This document shows, one piece after another, positions 16,461 through 24,894 of a stretch of 64,000 bases of DNA. The notes under the pieces were generated by a model. That model searched no databases and was not told where the DNA came from. It saw only the letters and a program-made list of their open reading frames with translations. Within the stretch, counting starts at the first letter, position 1. Each line of letters opens with the position of its first letter. The position numbers and the translations under genes were made by a program. Source of the DNA: Planifilum sp021793745 (lineage in GTDB: Bacteria > Bacillota > Bacilli > Thermoactinomycetales > DSM-44946); the NCBI GenBank assembly GCA_937983105.1, contig CALKAM010000032.1, forward strand, positions 1 through 64,000, in the 5' to 3' direction.

Positions 16461-18134
16461 ATGATCGGGAGAAGGATTCGCTACATGGGTCGCTATCGGG
16501 AAATCGCCGTCGCTCTCGCCCGCCACGGCTTCGGCTTCGTGGTGGAAGAGCTGGGCCTCCGTTCCATGCTCTCGCTGCCCAAACGACTGGTGACCGGCAG
16601 CGAACCTCCCGATCCGAAAACCTACGGGGAACGGATCCGGTTGGTACTGGAAGACTTGGGTCCCACATTCATCAAACTGGGCCAAATCGCCAGCACCCGG
16701 AGCGACCTGTTTTCCGAAGACATCCTGCACGAGCTGGAAAATCTGCAGGATCGGATCTCCCCGTTTCCCTTCTCCGAGGTGCGGCAAACCATCGAGCGGG
16801 AGCTGGGCCCCCTGGAGGAGATCTTTTCCCACTTCGATGAAACCCCCTTGGCCGCCGCATCCATCGGCCAGGTGCACCGGGCCGTGCTGTCCTCCGGCGA
16901 AGCGGTGGCGGTGAAGGTCCGGCGTCCCTTCATCGAGACGATCGTCGAGGCGGACCTGGAAATTCTCCGGGACCTGGCTACCATCGCCGATCACCGCTTC
17001 AAATGGGCCGCCCGCCTCCAGCTGCGCCGGGTGGTGGAGGAGTTGGCGGAAGCCCTGCGTACCGAATTGGATTTTACCAACGAAGGCCACAACGCCGAGC
17101 GGATCGCCACCCAGTTCACCGATGACCCCTCGATCCGCATCCCGAAGATCTACTGGGAATACACCCGGCAAAACGTGCTGACGATGGAATTCATCTCCGG
17201 CGTCAAGATGACGAGGGGGGACGAGCTCGAGGAGACGGAGCACGACCGCCGGGCATTGGCGGAGCGCTACGTGAAAGCGATGCTCCACCAGATCTTGATC
17301 GAAGGCTTTTTCCACGCCGATCCCCATCCCGGAAACCTGTTCATCCTTCCGGGCGGAAGCCTTGCCTTTATCGACTTCGGCCTGGTCGGCCGGCTCGGCC
17401 CGGAAACCAAAAGTCATTTCATCTCCTTGATTCTGGCCATGCTCCGTCAAAACACCGAAGGGGTGATCCGGACACTCCTCCGCATGGGAATTGTTCCCGA
17501 GGATACCGACATGGAGCAATTGTGGCTGGATACGGACCGCCTTCGCGATAAGTATACCGGCGTCCCCCTCTCCCGGATCCGGCTCGGCGACGCCATCCGG
17601 GACCTGTTCCGGGTAGCCTCCCGCCATCAGATCCGGATCCCCGCCAACTTGACCCTCGCCGGCAAGGCGATCCTGGTGATGGAGGGCGTCGCCGCCCGAC
17701 TCCACCCGGACCTCAACCTGATGGAGATCGCCCTGCCCTTTGGAAACCGGCTGATCCGGGAGCGGTTCAGTCCCCGCCGGCTAGCCGATCGCGTGTGGAA
17801 AAGCGTCGCCGACTACGGTGAGATGCTGACGGAACTGCCCCACGATCTGCAGGGGCTGATCCGGGATCTCCGCCGGGGCCGGTTCCGCGTTCAGATGGAG
17901 GTTTCCCGGCTGGAACTCTTCCTCAACCGGCTGGAGCGGATCAGCAACCGGCTCACCTTCAGCATCCTGCTCCTCGCCTTCAGCATCATCATGACCGGAC
18001 TGATCATCGGGCTCTCCCTGAGCAACCATCCCGACCTGCTGCTAAACAGCCCCGCGATCCAAATGGGATCCGCCATCGCCCTGCTGATGATCCTGTGGCT
18101 GATCTTCTCCATTTTCCGTTCCGGGCGCTTTTAA
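16461..18134 (+). CDS. ABC1/UbiB-family atypical kinase (AarF-like)
   Basis: A 557-residue protein of the UbiB/AarF/ADCK family. The diagnostic KxGQ-type motif is TFIKLGQIASTRSDLF (~residues 66-80), the alanine-rich loop AAASIGQVHRA (~132), the lysine strand VAVKVRRP, and the active-site pair FHADPHPGNLF (~287) and AFIDFGLVGRLG (~302). Two C-terminal membrane helices (SILLLAFSIIMTGLIIGL and IALLMILWLIFSIF) anchor it. The family acts in quinone biosynthesis or lipid handling as an unusual ATPase/kinase. Since the organism would use menaquinone, a lipid or quinone homeostasis role fits. The ATG at 16461 has AGGGGA upstream; MGRYREI at 16488 is an alternative start. Confidence 0.9.
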   Translation: MIGRRIRYMGRYREIAVALARHGFGFVVEELGLRSMLSLPKRLVTGSEPPDPKTYGERIRLVLEDLGPTFIKLGQIASTRSDLFSEDILHELENLQDRISPFPFSEVRQTIERELGPLEEIFSHFDETPLAAASIGQVHRAVLSSGEAVAVKVRRPFIETIVEADLEILRDLATIADHRFKWAARLQLRRVVEELAEALRTELDFTNEGHNAERIATQFTDDPSIRIPKIYWEYTRQNVLTMEFISGVKMTRGDELEETEHDRRALAERYVKAMLHQILIEGFFHADPHPGNLFILPGGSLAFIDFGLVGRLGPETKSHFISLILAMLRQNTEGVIRTLLRMGIVPEDTDMEQLWLDTDRLRDKYTGVPLSRIRLGDAIRDLFRVASRHQIRIPANLTLAGKAILVMEGVAARLHPDLNLMEIALPFGNRLIRERFSPRRLADRVWKSVADYGEMLTELPHDLQGLIRDLRRGRFRVQMEVSRLELFLNRLERISNRLTFSILLLAFSIIMTGLIIGLSLSNHPDLLLNSPAIQMGSAIALLMILWLIFSIFRSGRF

Positions 18135-18164
18135 ACCGCCCCAAGAAAAACCAGCAAAAAACCC

Positions 18165-18193
18165 TTTACTTTTTGGACGGAGTCCGTTATAAT
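18165..18193 (+). promoter_or_regulatory. Promoter of tRNA-Ala
   Basis: TTTACT at 18165-18170, 17-base spacer, TATAAT at 18188-18193. The tRNA begins ~60 bases downstream. Confidence 0.75.
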
Positions 18194-18254
18194 GACAAAT
18201 GTCGGCGCTCGGAGAAGAATCTTTCCGATCCGATTGGGAACCATAACAATATAC

Positions 18255-18330
18255 GGGGCTGTAGCTCAGCTGGGAGAGCGCTACACTGGCAGTGTAGAGG
18301 CCACGGGTTCGAGTCCCGTCAGCTCCACCA
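18255..18330 (+). tRNA. tRNA-Ala (GGC)
   Basis: Folds as a full cloverleaf: acceptor GGGGCTG/CAGCTCC with the G3-U70 alanine identity pair, D arm GCTC/GAGC, anticodon stem CTACA/TGTAG around CTGGCAG (anticodon GGC), T arm ACGGG-TTCGAGT-CCCGT. The 3' CCA is encoded. Confidence 0.95.
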
Positions 18331-18335
18331 ACGAA

Positions 18336-18368
18336 AAACGTTTCCCGCTTCCGCGGGAAACGTTTTTT
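18336..18368 (+). terminator. Bidirectional terminator after tRNA-Ala
   Basis: AAACGTTTCCCGC-ttcc-GCGGGAAACGTTT followed by a T run, six bases after the tRNA. It also has an A run on the other side and can serve splB, which ends at 18387 on the minus strand. Confidence 0.88.
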
Positions 18369-18386
18369 GATTTCGCAGGCCCCGTT

Positions 18387-19411
18387 TTATGTGAAATACA
18401 GGATCTTCGCCGAGGGAAACAGACGGCCGATCAAATCCTCCAGATGCGTCCTCAAATCTTCCATCTCCTCTTCCGGGTACACGTACTTTACGCGACCGTA
18501 TTTCCCCCATTTCTTTTTTCGCTTTTTCTCGTCCATGTCCAGCCGCGTTTTGGGATAGCGTTCCAAAATCACCCGCTTGGCGGCTTTGGTGAAGCGATGG
18601 GAGATCAGCTCAAAGGTCAATCCCTCCGTCACCGCCGGGGGAAGTTGATCCCGAAGCTCCTCCAGCATCCGGGCATACCCTTCTTTCCATCCCTCGAAGA
18701 TCATCAGGGGAGCGATGATGAACCCCAGCGGATAGCCGGCCCGGGCCACCTTTCCCGCCGACTCCAAACGCTCATGAACGGGGGAGGTGCCCGGCTCGAA
18801 GAATTTCACGACGTGTTCGGCGTTGATACTGAAGCGGAAATGGGTATGGCCCCGGTGGTCGGCATCGAGCAGCGGCTCCACATGGCTGTATTTGGTAACA
18901 AACCGAAGGCGCCCCAACTCCTGCTTCCCCATAAATTCGATGGCCCGCTTCAGGGAACCGGAGATGTGTTCGATTCCCACAGGATCGGAGGTACAGGCCG
19001 CTTCAAAGCGGGTTATCTCCGGCGCCCGTTCTCGGATGTACTGGCGCGCCGCCTCAAAAATCTCCTCCAGATTGACATAAACGCGAATGTAGGGGCGGTC
19101 ACCCATCGTGGTCTGCAGGTAGCAATAGTGGCAGTGGCCCATGCACCCGGTTGCGAGCGGAAGGGCGTACTCTGCCGAGGGTTTGGAGGTATCGAACTTG
19201 AGGGTCTTCCTCACCCCGACGACCAGGGTGCGTTTGGCGTAGCGGTATTTCTCCGCCTTGGTCCGGCCGGGATTCCCGTCACCCGGTTGTGGGAAGTGGT
19301 CATGCGCACGGGGATCCCGCTGCCCTTATACCGCCGGTACAGCTCCTTCCCCAGGGGATAATCTAACGCTGCCGGCTCGAAAAAGATCAGATCGGGTTCA
19401 AATGGCTTCAT
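18387..19411 (-). pseudogene. splB: Spore photoproduct lyase, frameshifted
   Basis: Radical-SAM repair enzyme that reverses the spore photoproduct in DNA at germination. The N-terminal part (MKPFEPDLIFFEPAALDYPL) starts at an ATG at 19411, the rest (KYRYAKRTLVVGVRKTLKFD onward) is in another frame. The frames can be joined if one G is added in the run at ~19267-19271: CCCGGCC where CCCGGGCC is expected. All downstream motifs are intact, including the cluster cysteines CMGHCHYC, SCTSD-like ACTSDPVG, and the C-terminal PSAKILYFT. The break is a single base, so it may be a recent loss or a sequencing error. No splA is seen upstream. Confidence 0.88.
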
Positions 19412-19599
19412 TGGACGATCACCCGGGATTAGCGTCCCTCCCCGGGCGCGCTCGCATACCCGCCAACTTTTCCTAAGGCCTGCAAAGACCGTTGCCGCGG
19501 ATTGCGGAATGGGACCTGCCCGAGGAACAAAGGGGTTGCGCCGCCGCCGGTTCCCGACGACCAGCACAACCCCCTGCTTCCGCTATGCCGTTTTTCCGC

Positions 19600-20334
19600 T
19601 CACGAATCCTGGCGCGCCTTGATCTGTTCGTTGACCATCCGGTTTAACACGTGGTTGATGCCTACGGTCCGCTCCACTTCCATCACAAAGGCGATCCCCC
19701 GGCCGGGTTTGTCCAGTTCCGCCTCTTCCAGGATCTTTTTCAGGACGGCTTCGGTCTTTTCCCGGTCGATCAAGGTCAGCACGATGTTTTTTTCCGGTTC
19801 AATCGGTATATTGAACAGCTTGGCGTGCTCGTGAATGCCCGTCCCCCTTCCGGACAGGATCGTGCCCCCTTCGGCTCCCGCCTTTTTGCTGGCATCCACC
19901 ACGACGTCTTCATAGCCCTTGTTTACAATGGTGACAATCAGATCGTACCGGATTGACTCCTTCTCCATTTCCTTTCCCTCCCGGGTCGCTTGATCAGAGG
20001 GGGCGACGGATCTCGCTGGAGTGTCCATCCCGCCGATTTTTTTCGTATCCAGGACAAAACCGATCCCGGTCCCCGGTTTGTTCAGCTTGCCGGCTTGGAC
20101 GACGACATCCAAAATCGGCTGGACCTGATCATCGGGAACCAGCGTCAGAACCACTTCCTTCTCCGGATTCCAATGGATGCCCAAAAACTTCCGCTCATGG
20201 ATCCCGGTTCCCCGTCCGAGTATCACCGTGGCCCCCCTCGCGCCGGCCTGCTTGGCCGCCTGTACCACAGCGCGGGCCATTCCCTTTTTCAAGATGGTGA
20301 CGATCAATTTATGCGGATTGAGCCGATTGCTCAT
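19600..20334 (-). CDS. Tandem PII-like signalling protein
   Basis: A 244-residue protein made of two PII-like domains (~residues 7-105 and ~128-230) joined by a linker. Each repeat has the same order: KLIVTILKKGMARAVVQAAK / DLIVTIVNKGYEDVVVDASK, GRGTGIHE with either RKFLGI or HAKLFNI, and a final GIGFVLD / GIAFVMEVE. The GRGTGIH loop replaces the uridylylated T-loop of GlnB, so it is a divergent PII that likely binds nucleotide. The ATG at 20332-20334 follows AAGGAG and overlaps the 3' end of the DUF1538 gene by 26 bases, so the two are coupled. It probably gates the membrane partner. Confidence 0.85.
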   Translation of the reverse strand: MSNRLNPHKLIVTILKKGMARAVVQAAKQAGARGATVILGRGTGIHERKFLGIHWNPEKEVVLTLVPDDQVQPILDVVVQAGKLNKPGTGIGFVLDTKKIGGMDTPARSVAPSDQATREGKEMEKESIRYDLIVTIVNKGYEDVVVDASKKAGAEGGTILSGRGTGIHEHAKLFNIPIEPEKNIVLTLIDREKTEAVLKKILEEAELDKPGRGIAFVMEVERTVGINHVLNRMVNEQIKARQDS

Positions 20335-21058
20335 CTTTCTCTTTCTCCTTTCTGCCGTAGAGGAGCCCCAGGCTGAGCACGGTGAGAATTGGTGTGAGGG
20401 CCACCAGAGCAATCATTCCGAACCCATCCATCAACGGATCCCGCCCCTCCATTCCGGAAGCGAATCCGATGGCGATCGCCAAAATGAAGGTGACGGTCAT
20501 CGGCCCGGTGGCCGCCCCGCCGGCGTCAAAGGCGATGGAGACAAAATCCTTTTTGGATCGGAAGGCCATGATAAAGGCGAGCGCATACCCGGGAACGATC
20601 AGATACCACAACGAGATGTCCAAAAGGACGCGCAGCATGGCCAGCGCCACGGAAATCGCCACACCGATGGACAGCGTGTACAGCATCACCTTGGACGGGA
20701 TATAGCCCCCGGATGCCTTCTCCACCTCGTGGTTCAAGACGCGCACCGCCGGTTCGGCGAAAATGGCCAGGAACCCGAGGATAAACCCGATGGGAACCAC
20801 GAGCCAACGGGCCGATTTTTCCACGAGAATCTCTCCCATCGCCTCTCCGGCGGGCAAAAAACCGACATGGACCCCCTGCAGAAACAGGGCCAACCCCAGA
20901 AAGGTCAAGGCCATCCCGACAAAGATGTCCTTCAGCTTTTGCCAAGGGAGCTTGAGGAAGAAGAAATGGAAAAAGAGGAAGAAAAGGAGCATCGGAAAGA
21001 GAGCCATCGCCACTTCCCAGAGAACTCCGCCAAACCCTTCCCAGATCCGAATGTTCAT
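20309..21058 (-). CDS. DUF1538 membrane protein, second subunit (UmpB-like)
   Basis: A 249-residue polytopic protein with about seven helices. The family signature is seen as FLQGVHVGFLPAGEAMGE, LAIFAEPAVRVLNHEVEKASGG and SIAFDAGGAATGPMTVTF. The first DUF1538 gene precedes it with a 4-base overlap (ATGA) at 21055-21058, and the PII-like gene follows it. I recall that DUF1538 pairs (UmpAB) have been reported as two-component Na+/H+ antiporters in a halophile; if that holds here, this is one subunit of an ion antiporter controlled by the PII-like protein. The link to PII is from gene order. Confidence 0.83.
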   Translation of the reverse strand: MNIRIWEGFGGVLWEVAMALFPMLLFFLFFHFFFLKLPWQKLKDIFVGMALTFLGLALFLQGVHVGFLPAGEAMGEILVEKSARWLVVPIGFILGFLAIFAEPAVRVLNHEVEKASGGYIPSKVMLYTLSIGVAISVALAMLRVLLDISLWYLIVPGYALAFIMAFRSKKDFVSIAFDAGGAATGPMTVTFILAIAIGFASGMEGRDPLMDGFGMIALVALTPILTVLSLGLLYGRKEKEKDEQSAQSA

Positions 21059-21747
21059 CCGTACAACACCCCCATCAACATCACCGCCATGATCGGTCCG
21101 ATGGAGGCGAGACCCACCAGCCCGAAACCATCACCGGAGGAGCTTTTTCCCCGCATGACGGAAGCGACCCCGACGCCCAATGCGACGATGAAGGGAACCG
21201 TGATCGGTCCGGTGGTCACCCCACCCGAATCAAAGGAAATGGGAGCAAATTCACTCGGTGTAAAAAAGGACAGCAGGAAAACCAAGGCGTAACTGACGAA
21301 CAACAGCAGGGTCATGGAGATGTTGAAGATGATCCGCAGCATCGCCAGAGCCACGAAAATCCCCACGCCGAGGGCGACGGAATAGATCAAGATGTTTTTC
21401 GGAACGGCCCCCGCCGAGACTTGGTCCACCTGCAGGGCCAACACCCGGACGTCCGGCTCCGCCACGGTCACCACAAAACCGAAAATAAAGCCGAAGAGCA
21501 CCAGCATCCACAACTTTTTGGTCTTCGGCAACGTTGATCCGATCATTTCCCCCACCGGAAGGAGCCCCACCTCCACGCCGATCAAGAAAAGGACGAGACC
21601 GGTGGTCACCAGCACGGCCCCGATCAGAAACTGGATAAACACGTCCATGGGGAGCCAGATGATGGTAAACTGCAACAGGATGACTGCCAGGGTAATGGGC
21701 AGAACGGCAGACAGCACCTCCATTATCTTTTCCTTGACCTGTTCCAA
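21055..21747 (-). CDS. DUF1538 membrane protein, first subunit (UmpA-like)
   Basis: A 230-residue polytopic protein homologous to its downstream neighbour: FLIGVEVGLLPVGEMIG, VVTVAEPDVRVLALQVDQVS and PISFDSGGVTTGPITVPF align with the second subunit, so the pair arose by duplication. The conserved small/acidic motifs (AEPDVR, FDSGG) in the membrane are candidates for an ion site. Start ATG at 21745-21747 with AAAGGAG upstream. It is first in a three-gene operon (UmpA-like, UmpB-like, tandem PII). The region 21840-21890 upstream is AT-rich and probably holds the promoter. Confidence 0.83.
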   Translation of the reverse strand: MEQVKEKIMEVLSAVLPITLAVILLQFTIIWLPMDVFIQFLIGAVLVTTGLVLFLIGVEVGLLPVGEMIGSTLPKTKKLWMLVLFGFIFGFVVTVAEPDVRVLALQVDQVSAGAVPKNILIYSVALGVGIFVALAMLRIIFNISMTLLLFVSYALVFLLSFFTPSEFAPISFDSGGVTTGPITVPFIVALGVGVASVMRGKSSSGDGFGLVGLASIGPIMAVMLMGVLYG

Positions 21748-21918
21748 TGGCGTTCTCCTTTCCTGTCAGGGTTTATATTTGTCTCGGTGGCATCCGATAC
21801 GAAAGGGATACATCCTTAGGAGGAGGGAAGGGGGGAATCCAGCCTAAAATTATCCATTATATTATATCACAAGTATAGTATTCGCGCATTGGAGACGAAT
21901 CATCCGGCGATCCCACAC

Positions 21919-21953
21919 AAAAAACGCCTCCCCGGTCAACGCCGGGAAGGCGT
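21919..21953 (-). terminator. Terminator after PfkB-family kinase gene
   Basis: On the minus strand ACGCCTTCCCGG pairs with CCGGGGAGGCGT and is followed by TTTTTT. It lies just after the stop codon at 21967. Confidence 0.88.
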
Positions 21954-21966
21954 CTGTGAGCGAACC

Positions 21967-22902
21967 TTAGCGGGAGAGAAGCGTCACCCGCACCTTTTCC
22001 TTCAGGGCGGTCACTTGATCCTCATCCACCTCTCCGGCCTGGAGATGCAGGGCGTTGGACGCGGCGGCTGCGGTGGCCAGGGCCAGGATGTCTTCGATTT
22101 CCTCTTCCCGATGGATTCCCGCCGCCAATCCCGCGGTGAAGGCATCCCCGGATCCCACCGGGTTGACCGCCTCGATCTCCGGCGGAAACACCCGGTGGGC
22201 GCGTCCGTCCACTGAAGCCAGGGCCCCCCTCTCCCCCAGCGTGACGCAGGCGAAGGGAATCTCCCTTCGATTCCATTCCCGAAGGAGGGCGATTCGCTCC
22301 GAATCGCTCATCTCCTCCCTTCGAAACAGGGACGCCATCTCCGCTCCGTTGGGCTTCACCGCAAAGGGGCGGGCCAACAGGGCCCGGGCAAGGGGGGCGC
22401 CTCCCGTATCGACCACCGCCTTGGACCGCCGGGCCTGGGCGATGAAGACCAATTCCCGGTAGGCATCGTCGTCCAGTCCGGGGGGCAGGCTTCCCGAAAA
22501 GACGACGACGCGGCTTTCTTCGGCCAGCCTCCCCACCGTCCCCTTCAACGCCTCCCACTTCTCCTTCGGCACCGAAGGACCCGGTTCCAAAAATTCCGTC
22601 TGCGTCCGGCCGGTCTCGTCCAGGATGTTGAGACACGTGCGGGTTTCGCCCGGGATCGGAACCATGCGGTGGGAAAGGCCCAGTTGATCGAGCCCCTGCA
22701 GGATGGCATCCCCCGTCCCTCCACCGATAAAGCCGGTCACCTGGACGGCCAGACCGAGGCGCTTCAACACCTTGGCCACGTTGATTCCCTTGCCTCCGGG
22801 AAATGCGTCCACCTGATCCACCCGATGAATGCGCCCCGGACGCAAGGCCGACACCCGATAGGTTTTGTCGACGGCCGGATTAAGGGTTACGACGGTAATC
22901 AC
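21967..22902 (-). CDS. PfkB-family hexose-phosphate kinase (1-phosphofructokinase / tagatose-6-P kinase type)
   Basis: A 311-residue sugar kinase. The N-terminal signature is TLNPAVDKTYRV and FPGGKGINVAKVLKRLG, and the C-terminal ATP/anion-hole motif is NPVGSGDAFTAGLAAG with the catalytic Asp. These belong to the FruK/LacC subgroup, which phosphorylates fructose-1-P or tagatose-6-P. ATGA overlap with the aldolase gene shows coupling. With a KbaY/GatY-type aldolase and an AgaS-like SIS protein in the same operon, tagatose-6-phosphate kinase is the likeliest role; the substrate is not proved. The only fructose PTS gene in the window is far away at 47-48.6 kb. Confidence 0.82.
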   Translation of the reverse strand: MITVVTLNPAVDKTYRVSALRPGRIHRVDQVDAFPGGKGINVAKVLKRLGLAVQVTGFIGGGTGDAILQGLDQLGLSHRMVPIPGETRTCLNILDETGRTQTEFLEPGPSVPKEKWEALKGTVGRLAEESRVVVFSGSLPPGLDDDAYRELVFIAQARRSKAVVDTGGAPLARALLARPFAVKPNGAEMASLFRREEMSDSERIALLREWNRREIPFACVTLGERGALASVDGRAHRVFPPEIEAVNPVGSGDAFTAGLAAGIHREEEIEDILALATAAAASNALHLQAGEVDEDQVTALKEKVRVTLLSR

Positions 22903-23747
22903 GGCACAACCCCGCTCACCATTTCGATTTTCCGCTTCGCGACCTGTTTGACCGCTTCCTTCGCCGACAGGAAGATCCGGCGCGGATCGGCCTCCTCGGG
23001 ATGATCCGACAAATAACTCCGCAACGCCCGGGCAAAGGCCTGCTTCAGTTCCGTGGAAAAGTTGACTTTGCTGACACCGCGGGCGATGGCCCTCCGCAGC
23101 ATCTCCTCGGGGACGCCGGATGCACCGTGCATGACCAGAGGGAGATCGACGCGGCGGGCGATGGCCTCCAGGCGAGGAAGATCCAACCGGACTTCCCCCT
23201 TGTACACGCCGTGGGCGGTGCCGAAGGCCGGTGCCAGAAAATCGATGCCGGTCCTCCGGACAAATTCCTCCGCCGCCCCGGGGTCGGTCAGCCCTTCCTC
23301 CCCCTCTCGGGTCACGTCATCCTCTGCCCCGCCGATCGTCCCCAATTCAGCCTCCACCGGCACGCCGACGGCGCGGGCCGCCTCGGTCACCCGGCGCACG
23401 AAGGCGGCATTCTCCTCGAAGGGGAGGTGCGAGGCATCCACCATGATCGACGTATATCCGGCCCGCAGACAGCGGACCGCCGTTTCAAAGGTATCCCCGT
23501 GATCCAGATGCAGGGCGACGGGGACCCGGACCCCCTCGGCCACCCTCCGCGCCATAGCGACGATCAATTCCAACCCCAAATACCGGATGGTGGCGGGGGT
23601 GGTCTGCAGGATCACCGGAGCCCCCGATTCCTCCGCCGCCTCCACCACCGCCTTCATCATATCAAGATGGTGCGCGGCGAAGGCGGCGACGGCATAACGG
23701 TTCCGATACGCATCCGTCAGCAGGGTTTTCGTCGTGATCAGCGCCAC
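22899..23747 (-). CDS. Class II ketose-bisphosphate aldolase (tagatose-bisphosphate aldolase type)
   Basis: A 282-residue zinc aldolase of the GatY/KbaY group. LHLDHGDTFETAVRCLRAGY carries the catalytic Asp and zinc His, MVDASHLPFEEN follows, and the glycine-rich phosphate-binding portion is LVMHGASGVPEEM with the last zinc His and VSKVNFSTELK. Start is a GTG at 23745-23747, five bases after the SIS gene. The product would be split to dihydroxyacetone phosphate and glyceraldehyde-3-phosphate, which then enter the glycolytic operon encoded further along. Confidence 0.86.
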   Translation of the reverse strand: MALITTKTLLTDAYRNRYAVAAFAAHHLDMMKAVVEAAEESGAPVILQTTPATIRYLGLELIVAMARRVAEGVRVPVALHLDHGDTFETAVRCLRAGYTSIMVDASHLPFEENAAFVRRVTEAARAVGVPVEAELGTIGGAEDDVTREGEEGLTDPGAAEEFVRRTGIDFLAPAFGTAHGVYKGEVRLDLPRLEAIARRVDLPLVMHGASGVPEEMLRRAIARGVSKVNFSTELKQAFARALRSYLSDHPEEADPRRIFLSAKEAVKQVAKRKIEMVSGVVP

Positions 23748-23751
23748 CGGC

Positions 23752-24807
23752 TCATCCCTCTTCGTCCTCCAGCACCACCACCTGGGACAGGTGACGGGGC
23801 TGATCGGGATTGAGGCCCATGCTCCGGGTGCGATAATAGGCGAGATAGTGGAGCAGCGGCATGGACAGCAGTCCTCGAACAGGATCCGACAGACCGGAGC
23901 CGAGATCCCAACGGATGTCGGCCCTCTCTTCTTCCACTTCCTCGCCGACCAGCACCACTTCAGCCTTCAGCCGGCGGATGTCCGCGATCAACGATCGGCG
24001 ATAGGGCTGGAAAACGCGACCGCTCAACAGGATGACGCGGCAGCGGTCATTCAGCACGGAAATCGGGCCGTGCCGAAATTCCAGCGGATTGAAGGCCTCC
24101 GTCTGCAGCTGGGTCATCTCCTTCAGCTTGAGCATGCCCTCCAGGGCCAAGCCGTAATAGCTGCCTTGCCCCAGATAAATGTAATGGTCGAAGCGGCGAT
24201 CGCCTCCGACGGTCTTGCCCAATTCCTCCGCCTTTTCCATCCGCGCTTTTCCGAGCTCCGGCAACCGCTTCAGCTCCTCCAGGAAGTCCTCGTCGCCGGA
24301 AACCCACCCCGCCAACAGCTGCAGGGAGAGCAGCATGTTGGTAAAGGAGCCGGTCATGACGACGCTTTTCTCCTGAACGTGCGGCAGGATGAGGGCTTCC
24401 CCCTGTTGGGCCAGCTGGCTGTCGGGGCGGGTGGTGATGCCGAGGGTGCGGACCGAGGATTGCTTCCGGGCAACATCCATGGCGCGCACCAGTTCGGTGG
24501 TGTTCCCCGATCGGGACGATCCGATCACCAGCGTTCGGCGATGGTTGTTCAAAACGGAAGCGGGTTTGAGCAGGATATCCGAGGCGGGAACGGCTTTGGC
24601 GGAGATGCCGAGTTGATCCTGCAACCGATAGGCTGCAGCGATGGAGAGGTAGTAGGAGGAACCGCAACCGGTGAAGAGGATTTCTTCCGGCTGGAATTCC
24701 TCAAACAACCGGAGGAATTCATCCTTCCTCTGGGACAGGGTGTCGATGGTTTCTCTCCAGGTTTCGGGCTGTCGGGAGATTTCCCGGTAAGTAAAATCGT
24801 TTTCCAT
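23752..24807 (-). CDS. SIS-domain sugar isomerase/deaminase (AgaS-like)
   Basis: A 351-residue protein with two SIS domains. The first has FTGCGSSYYLSIAAAYRLQ and IGSSRSGNTTELVRAM, the second YLGQGSYYGLALEGMLKLKE, and the C-terminal LRHGP-like loop EFRHGPISVL with the isomerase glutamate region. ATG at 24805-24807 chosen with AGGTGAGG upstream. The family includes AgaS (galactosamine-6-phosphate deaminase/isomerase) and fructoselysine deglycases. Together with the aldolase and PfkB-type kinase it makes an amino-sugar to tagatose-6-P route. No PTS or N-acetylhexosamine deacetylase is in the cluster. Confidence 0.82.
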   Translation of the reverse strand: MENDFTYREISRQPETWRETIDTLSQRKDEFLRLFEEFQPEEILFTGCGSSYYLSIAAAYRLQDQLGISAKAVPASDILLKPASVLNNHRRTLVIGSSRSGNTTELVRAMDVARKQSSVRTLGITTRPDSQLAQQGEALILPHVQEKSVVMTGSFTNMLLSLQLLAGWVSGDEDFLEELKRLPELGKARMEKAEELGKTVGGDRRFDHYIYLGQGSYYGLALEGMLKLKEMTQLQTEAFNPLEFRHGPISVLNDRCRVILLSGRVFQPYRRSLIADIRRLKAEVVLVGEEVEEERADIRWDLGSGLSDPVRGLLSMPLLHYLAYYRTRSMGLNPDQPRHLSQVVVLEDEEG

Positions 24808-24894
24808 AGGCCTCACCTGTTTTTGGTATTCTTCTCTTCGCTCCAAATATACCATTGTTGGGTTGTTGGGTCAACTTCACATCAAACAACCGGC

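Noticed and set aside
15558..17705. A 715-codon minus-strand frame covering the membrane, phasin-like and UbiB genes
   Set aside because: Antisense shadow of the UbiB-family gene, which has all family motifs.
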